A stretch of DNA of 64,000 bases from Pardosa pseudoannulata (taxonomy: Eukaryota; Arthropoda; Arachnida; Araneae; Lycosidae), in the NCBI GenBank assembly GCA_032207245.1, contig CM063504.1, positions 20,798,926-20,862,925 on the forward strand. The letters run 5' to 3'. The translations under genes were made by a program, and so were the position numbers. The first letter of the stretch is position 1; each line of letters begins with the position of its first letter. Below, piece after piece: positions 58,501 to 64,000 of the stretch. Under the pieces are notes generated by a model. That model searched no databases and was not told the DNA's origin. It saw nothing but the letters and a program-made list of their open reading frames with translations.

Positions 58501-58728
58501 CAATTTGTAACTCGAAGGTTCAATATTCTTACTAGGTGCTGGAAGAATGCTGATATCAGCGCCACTATCAACTAAAAATCGCAAATTTGTTTTTAAGTCT
58601 TTTACAAATAATCGAAATTTGCGGCAACCTTTTACATTTTCTGCAGCAGTTTCTGCCGCCTCGTCTACTGCAGGGTGGCGTTTTCCTGCATTGAATCCGG
58701 TTTTTTCCATGCACAAGGTGGAGTACAT
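55521..58728 (-). pseudogene. Pol of gypsy element 2 (protease, RT, RNase H, integrase), one-base frameshift
   Basis: The first segment (58728..57931) has protease FLVDSGADISILP and the start of RT (PSKSQWASPLHLVKKK). A run of 11 T at 57990..58000 then shifts the frame; one T fewer would keep it open. The rest (from 57990, with an ATG-led frame 57767..55521) has MSFGLRNAPSTFQRF, FAYLDDVLIAS, RNase H LFTDASDFAIGATL, YDRELLAIY and TDHKPLTF. The integrase follows with an HHCC finger (HFHGLSHPGIK, CISCQKAK), DLVGPLPPS, TDRGAQF and HPQSNGKVERLHR. It overlaps gag by 64 bases in the -1 frame, in keeping with programmed -1 frameshifting. Confidence 0.92.
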
Positions 58729-59495
58729 TTTTCAGGATAGCAGCGGTTACCGAAACGAAAATGATAATAGCAAAATTTGCCATTAGAATCAAAACGTTTT
58801 CTAGATCGGCTTCGGGAGCGACTTCCTTTTCCACGAGCTTTATAATTAGGCCTAGTTTGGCGTGATACGCTTAGTTGCGATATTTGTTGTTCTAGGCTCT
58901 CAAGTCGGTTTAGCACTTCTCTATAACTTGAACCGGACTTGTCGTGATCGTTAATTTCAGGTTTATGACATGCTGCGAAAATTTCCGTTTTGGGGTTCAT
59001 GTCACTGATTTTGTCAGCCATTATTGCTAATTTGCCGAGATCTTCCTCACTAACTAGCAAAATATTTTTTATATAATCAGGCATTTTCTGAAGCCACAAA
59101 GTTTTAATTAAGTTTTCAGGAATATCCGCAGTCGCCACAGTTCGTAGTTTTTGTAAAAGCTGACTAGGCTTCATTGTACCTAATTCAATTCCGGTTATCA
59201 ACCGTTTAATTCGAGCACTTTCGCTTTCTTTAAATAGGTTGAATAACCTTGTTTTTGAATCGGTATATTTAGTAGTGCTTTCACTACTGATTATATCCCA
59301 TATATTTTCGATATATTTTGGCTCAAGTTGCGCCACAAGGTAATTAAATTTCGTATCTTCATTTGTAATATTATTAATTTTGAACTGCGCCTCTACTTGA
59401 TAGAACCAAATTTCTGGTCTATCTGTCCAAAAAGGTGGAATTTTAACACTTACTTTGTTCAGCTCGGTCTTCTCCTCAATATTTGGTTTATCCAT
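58665..59495 (-). CDS. Gag of gypsy element 2 (276 aa)
   Basis: The protein begins MDKPNIEEKTELNKVSVKIP, then FWTDRPEIWFYQVEAQF, a capsid-type start common in arthropod gypsy Gags. The C-terminal part has a basic Arg/Ser stretch (KGSRSRSRSRKRF) and a Cys/His cluster FCYYHFRFGNRCYPEKC in place of a classic CCHC knuckle. It is intact. Its 3' end overlaps the pol frame. Confidence 0.9.
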   Translation of the reverse strand: MDKPNIEEKTELNKVSVKIPPFWTDRPEIWFYQVEAQFKINNITNEDTKFNYLVAQLEPKYIENIWDIISSESTTKYTDSKTRLFNLFKESESARIKRLITGIELGTMKPSQLLQKLRTVATADIPENLIKTLWLQKMPDYIKNILLVSEEDLGKLAIMADKISDMNPKTEIFAACHKPEINDHDKSGSSYREVLNRLESLEQQISQLSVSRQTRPNYKARGKGSRSRSRSRKRFDSNGKFCYYHFRFGNRCYPEKCTPPCAWKKPDSMQENATLQ

Positions 59496-59544
59496 TGTTA
59501 GATATCGTTAAAGGTTGCAAAATCCAAAATGACGAAAAGTAAAT

Positions 59545-59558
59545 AAATCGGGTCACCA
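59545..59558 (-). promoter_or_regulatory. Primer binding site of gypsy element 2
   Basis: On the minus strand TGGTGACCCG begins two bases after the 5' LTR end. The tRNA is not identified with confidence. Confidence 0.75.
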
Positions 59559-59560
59559 GT

Positions 59561-59774
59561 TGTAGTGGGAGATCTTTATATTTGATAAGCAGTGTGTGTG
59601 CATGTCATAATCACCACATTTTACTCACACAAAAAAGCATATTTTATTCTGTTAAAACTGACGCTATCTTTTACTAACTCAAAACAACCACGCTATCCTA
59701 ATAACAATTCTTTTTGTTGTTGCCACTCGCTAAAACAGAAACTTCTGCTGACATATCAAAATGTTACCGTTACA
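59561..59774 (-). repeat. 5' LTR of gypsy element 2
   Basis: 214 bp; partner of 55106..55319. Confidence 0.94.
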
Positions 59775-60254
59775 TAAAGCTGAGACTTATACCCGACTGT
59801 GATTACTTTTCACCGGAATTGACTTGTATGAAATCGAAAGGTGGTATTTCTTCCATTCATTTCTGCTGCCACCGACTTATGACTTTTATTACCTGGACTT
59901 TATACTACCTGACATGACCAACATCACCTGTGTTCTCTTTTGCTAACACTGACTTTTTTGCCTCACATATGTCTTCCGCCTATCCATTTTTGTAACTTCT
60001 GTACCGATACTGAAAGACTTTATAACTAGATCATCCTGTCATGACTAACAGCGCCTGTTCTTCTCTTCTGCTAACATTGACTTATTCTTTGTTTCACATA
60101 TGTCTTCCTATCCATTTTTGTAACTTCTGTACCAACACTAAAAGCTTAATAAATAAAGATCAATAGTTTCAATAGTTAGTCTTTGTATTTTTGACTCAAA
60201 TTACTAATTTTATTGCACATGTTATAATTCTCTTTATTTAGATATCATTGGAAC
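59775..60254 (+). repeat. Right copy of the 480-bp direct repeat
   Basis: Same as 54623..55105 apart from a 3-base deletion. It touches the LTR at 59774 and ends at CATTGGAAC, then AATTGCTGAC. Confidence 0.9.
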
Positions 60255-60271
60255 AATTGCTGACTGTAGTA

Positions 60272-60600
60272 AGATGCGTGGTAACTCAGTCGGCAAAGAC
60301 AACAATATCATAATTGAAGGGTTCGGGGCTCGAGCCGGCTTAAAAATCTTTGTGTTCGTAGAACATGTTCGGGGTCACAAAGTTCTTCCATTTCTCAAAC
60401 TATACTTTTGGGAGGGACAGTTCAAGCTTGGGAGTCTTCTGCTCGGCCCCTGCTTCTAAATTAGTAGGACCCACTTGAGCTAAGACGTTCTTTCACCCTA
60501 GAGGTGTTTGTCAAATGAAAAGTACACCTTTCGGTTTAATTTTTGTGACCTCTGGACTACGTACTAGGGTCTTCCAATTGGCATTGGCAAAAATAAAGTT
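60272..60600 (+). repeat. Possible second SINE-like repeat with tRNA-like head
   Basis: GTGGTAACTCAGTCGGCAAA resembles an A-box region. GGGTTCGGGGCTCGAGCC, about 35 bases on, resembles a disturbed B-box. A long GC-richer body follows. No flanking duplication was seen and no second copy is in the window. Confidence 0.4.
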
Positions 60601-61214
60601 TTAGTATACCAGACATTAAAATTACTTAAAAATAGGACAGAGGTATATTGAATATAACTGGTGCCCGGGGTATAATACCTTGGCATCCTCTCCCCATGAA
60701 AGAATATGGTAACACAAAACAATTTGGTGTTTTGTATTATTCCCCCCCCCTCGCCTCTCTCTCTCTACACCACTGCAAGAATGTTGTAATGGCCATCGTT
60801 TGTACACATATACTCATGGACTAAAGAACTAAAGTAATTGTTACAAAACCATAGCACAAAAACTTACACTAAAAGCAATTTAATAGAGCAGTTTTATAAA
60901 AGCAATTTAATTTAATAATTTAGCAGAATCAATAGAAGGATATAGGTGGTTGAAATAATAAGACCTAAGTTTTAATAAAAGCAAATCATTTATATCTTAA
61001 AAAATAAAAACACTCTAAGCAAGGAAAAACATAACATAATACATACGTTGACTTATCAACTTTCTACCACAGCCTGGCAAAACTTCATTTTTTAAAGAGT
61101 GTCCAGACTAACGTAAGATTTGAATTAAATTTTTAAAAATACAGTTTGTTTTTTAAAAAAAATTTAAAAGAATCTTAACCCTTTCAGCACGAGCCATGGG
61201 TTTGTATTGGGTGG
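60601..61214. other. No gene recognised
   Basis: AT-rich spacer with a C run near 60742. Confidence 0.6.
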
Positions 61215-61690
61215 TCAGAATACCGAAAATCCCAATTTCTTCAACCTTTTGACTCTGGCAAGGCAATAAATTTCATGGCAACTGTCTTTCTTTCTACATC
61301 AAGATCTACGGTCGTAGTCAAAGCTTGGACATATATTTCCTTGCCATCTGCTAAGATCATCGCAATTTTTTTTAATACAAATCCTCGATTTCTTAACAAA
61401 TTATAGAATCTTTCCCCAGCAATGGTACTTGACGCTTCTGTATCAGCAAAAAAAACTGCTTTTTCACTACAAACAGTTAAGAAAATGGAACTGGACAGGA
61501 AATCAAATGATTCAGCTGCATATAACTTTACACAATTGACGACATTTTTAGTTTCTTCTGTTAATTTATTACACTTTGGGCACTGTGATCTGATGAAACA
61601 GACTGTAGCGTTTCAAACCAAACCTTTTCGGCTGCTACGCGTTCATCCACAATATTATTGAACAAAGTCTTTGTGAATGTTTCTTTGCGT
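61215..61690 (-). pseudogene. Retropepsin-like remnant of a retroelement
   Basis: The minus-strand frame begins MAYLEKGRKETFTKTLFNNI and breaks after about 50 codons. A second frame has VNCVKLYAAESFDF, VFFADTEASSTIAGERFYNL and VAMKFIALPESKG. This recalls the aspartic protease of arthropod retroelements, with the active-site DTGA-like motif here DTEA. A Gly-to-Glu change there would be expected to inactivate it. The identification is by pattern and moderate. Confidence 0.5.
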
Positions 61691-61774
61691 CCTTTCTCTA
61701 AATACGCCATCTTAAATAAAATTAAAAATAAAATAAAATAATAAACTAATTTACTAAAGTCCATAGGATTAAAG

Positions 61775-63511
61775 CAGCGGTCGGGGAACCGGGGTAAATT
61801 ACCCCAAATGTGGTAAAAATGAAATTTTGGGGGGTAAAAATGAAACTTTTTTGAGTAAAAAGTATATATTTTTAATTTGCTATTTTATAAACTTGTTAGT
61901 ATTTTTTTCAACTTAAACAATTTAGCGACATATGCAGGCCACTCCATCTCACTACCCACCACACTAAAGTGTTCTCACCATCTCACTACCCACCACTACA
62001 GTGTTCTCTTTGCGCAATAAAGCACATTTTATTTTACTTTAAATTGAGTACAAATAAAGTGACAAGTCAGAGAGCGAGTTTTTATTAGTTAGTTGCTGAT
62101 TTTATCATTAATCATCGATATATCGATAAAGGTAAGCCGCAATTTAGAAATTTAATTTAAATATTTTACAAATATTATTTTCTGTCTCCCTTCCGATGGC
62201 AGCAAATAGAAAAAGAACATACCAAGAATTCCTTAATTACGGTTTTACACAAATAGAAGACAATGGTACAATGAAACCACAGTGTGTTGTATGTATGAAG
62301 GTACTGACTTCATAATCTTTCAAAAAAAAGTCAATTGAAGAAATATTTAGATAATTTGCATTCACACCTGTCTTCCAAACCGCGAGAATACTTTGCAAAT
62401 TTAGAAATATCTGTTAAAAGACAAAGATTGAATAGCAACTTGTTTGGTACATTCGATCAGTGTTCAGCATCAAGTAGCCTGGTTGATTGCTCGAAATAAG
62501 AAACCATACACTATTGGTGAAGATTTGGTTAAACCAGCTGCTGTAAAAATGGCAGAGATTAAGTGGGGTCAAAAAGAAGCGAAGAAACTGAATTCAGTGC
62601 CCTTGTCTGCAAAAATTGTGAAAGAACGAATTTCTATATTAGCAAAAAATGTGAAGGAACAGATTATTTTCGCATTAAAACAGGCTAAATATTTTGCTAT
62701 TCAGCTTGATGAGACAACTGATTGTAGTAGCAATTCACAGCTAATGGTATATGTTCGCTACAAAGGTGCAGATAATTTTGAAGAGGAATTGCTGTTTTGT
62801 TCTACTCTTGAGTTGAGATCTCGTGGAATTGATGTCTACAATAAAGTAAATGAATACTTCATAGCGCAAAGTTTAAAATGGGAAAACTGTATTTCTGTAT
62901 CTTTGGATGGAGCTCCAGCTATGCTGGGTCATATTAACGGTTTTTCGGCTTTCGTAAAAAAAAAATAACCCAAATATTGAAGTTATTCACTGTATGATCC
63001 ATCCGCCAGGCCCTTATGGTCAAATATTTAGAACCTACACTGGAAGCTGTCATGCAAGATGTCATCAAGATTGTAAATTTTATAAAGGGAGATGTACTAA
63101 ACACGCGGCTATTTCGTGAATTTTGTCAGGACGGTGAAGCTGAATATACGGACCTACTTTATTATACAGAAGTAAGGTGGCTCTCTCGCGGAAATGTACT
63201 AAATCGAGTATGGACTCTCAAAACTGAAGTCGAAATTTTTATGGTTGATCAAAAAAATATTCTCGCAGATAAGTTTAAAAACTCTTCCTGGGTTGCATAT
63301 CTCGCATATTTAGCGGACATCTTTGAGAGTGTAAATATATTAAACAAAGAATTGCAAGGAAAGAATATCAATATCATTTCAGCGAGAGAAATAGTGTCAG
63401 CGTTTGGATTAAAGTTGCAATATTGGAGACAGAAAGTAGAACAGAACAAGATTGCTTATTTTTCAAGGTTAGCTTTGTTTTTGGAAGATTGCGAAAATAT
63501 TACTTTTGCTG
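61775..63511 (+). mobile_element. hAT element with ZBED-type transposase, cut at the right by an LTR
   Basis: The left end CAGCGGTCGGGGAACC has the CAG start and base pattern of hAT terminal repeats, followed by a GGGGTAAATTACCCC palindrome. The transposase pseudogene follows. The right end is lost where an LTR starts at 63512. Confidence 0.7.
62196..63511 (+). pseudogene. hAT/ZBED (SCAND3-like) transposase pseudogene
   Basis: It begins MAANRKRTYQEFLNYGFTQI with CVVCMKVL, the first half of a BED finger, then a stop. After a frame break (62450..62968) come VAWLIARNKKPYTIGEDLVK, LPLSAKIV-like sequence, YFAIQLDETTDCSSNSQLMV and LDGAPAMLGHINGF. A run of A near 62956 and one extra C near 63004 shift the frame twice. 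The last part (63016 on) has IVNFIKGDVLNTRLFREF and TEVRWLSRGNVLNRVW. LDETTD and the RW motif are typical of this hAT branch. It ends at the LTR before the hAT C-terminal domain. Confidence 0.85.
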
Positions 63512-64000
63512 TGTAACGATCCGTTACATGACCCCAAAAGAACGAGGAGCCGAAGGTGACCTTTCGCCGTGGACTCACGATTAGCCTCTAATAGAACCAG
63601 GTGGTCTAAGCACCCTAATTGAAAACTGTTCGTTGCCGGCTCCTCATCGTCTGGGCATTGTAAACCTGCTGAATGGAACGACGCTGTGGGAAGAGTGTAA
63701 ATAATTAGAGTGCACCTTGCCGCCCATTAGCGGTTACAAAAAGGCCATTAAGTTGATTAAGTCGATGGATCTGAGGAAATGCCGTCGACACATCTGGAAG
63801 CAGAACAGCTGATCCAAAAGGCTTGGGAATGACCACAAGATTACGTCACCCTGGTTCGGGAAGTTTCTCGAAGGACCGAGAAAAAGGGTCTTAATATCCT
63901 TATATACCTTAATATCCTTATATCTTAAAACTCCTTATATAGCGGCACTCGAGTGCCGCTATATAAGGAGGGACAGGACTAGAACGGAGGCTTTTGTTTT
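63512..64000 (+). mobile_element. Start of another LTR (element runs off the window)
   Basis: It starts TGTAACGATCCGTTACATGA, replaces the transposase frame abruptly and has a TATA box (CTATATAAGGAGGGACAGGA) near 63960, as in retrotransposon LTRs. No coding region is reached. The LTR call is an inference from the sharp border, the TG start and the promoter. Confidence 0.6.
63931..63970. repeat. Perfect 40-bp palindrome around the TATA box
   Basis: CTCCTTATATAGCGGCACTC is followed immediately by its exact reverse complement, so a TATATAAGG box faces outwards on each strand. Confidence 0.95.

Larger units (their letters stand above)
55106..59774 (-). mobile_element. Ty3/gypsy LTR retrotransposon 2, full length, minus strand
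   Basis: The 214-bp LTRs (55106..55319 and 59561..59774), read on the minus strand, run TGTAACGGTAAC to CTCCCACTACA and are identical by eye. The PBS and a G-rich polypurine tract are in place. Gag and Pol are present, with Pol broken by a single base. There is no 4- to 6-bp duplication; instead the LTR ends touch the two 480-bp repeats directly. Confidence 0.94.

Noticed and set aside
1..64000. CRISPR array, bacterial operon or phage
   Set aside because: No regularly spaced repeats with unique spacers; introns, SINEs and retrotransposons show animal nuclear DNA.

Overview
The window is AT-rich, intron-rich animal DNA crowded with transposable elements. I read it as an arthropod and most likely an arachnid such as a spider. 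The arthropod assignment rests on the gene structure and on gypsy Gag/Pol and Tc1 proteins of arthropod type. The spider assignment is inference from the style of the repeats. Nothing prokaryotic is present.

From 1 to about 45060 the window is dominated by one gene on the minus strand, the mitochondrial biotin enzyme pyruvate carboxylase (PC). Seventeen coding exons can be placed with GT-AG borders and compatible phases, starting at the ATG at 40512 and running leftwards to 575. They total 3043 coding bases and cover the targeting peptide, the biotin carboxylase/ATP-grasp domain, the allosteric linker, most of the carboxyltransferase domain and its C-terminal part. The biotinyl domain lies beyond the left edge. 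One conserved exon of about 107 bases should lie between 9069 and 15956, and I cannot find it. Joining the neighbouring exons directly gives a stop within a few codons. A non-coding 5' exon is proposed at 44885..45061.

The PC introns hold old and young repeats. A tRNA-headed SINE family has a (CCAAA)n-type tail and at least six copies in the window; three of them have perfect 13-bp target-site duplications. There is a Tc1-like transposon with a SINE inside its terminal repeat, several CAG-ended non-autonomous elements, Jockey-like LINE fragments, a transposase HTH fragment, a THAP zinc-finger exon, microsatellites and several palindromes.

From 45361 to 64000 the region is almost entirely mobile DNA: a 1.56-kb hAT-like element with an 8-bp duplication; a LINE reverse-transcriptase fragment; a second Tc1-like pseudogene interrupted by a young, intact gypsy element (49855..54500, one Gag-Pol ORF, LTRs with one difference, TSD CACTC); a second gypsy on the minus strand (55106..59774, LTRs identical by eye) with a one-base frameshift in pol, lying between two 480-bp direct repeats; a second SINE-like repeat; a retropepsin-like remnant; a hAT/ZBED transposase pseudogene; and the start of another LTR with a perfect 40-bp palindrome around its TATA box, running off the right edge.

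I found no convincing new system such as a defence island. The observations most worth checking are the missing PC exon, the 480-bp flank duplication and the SINE family.
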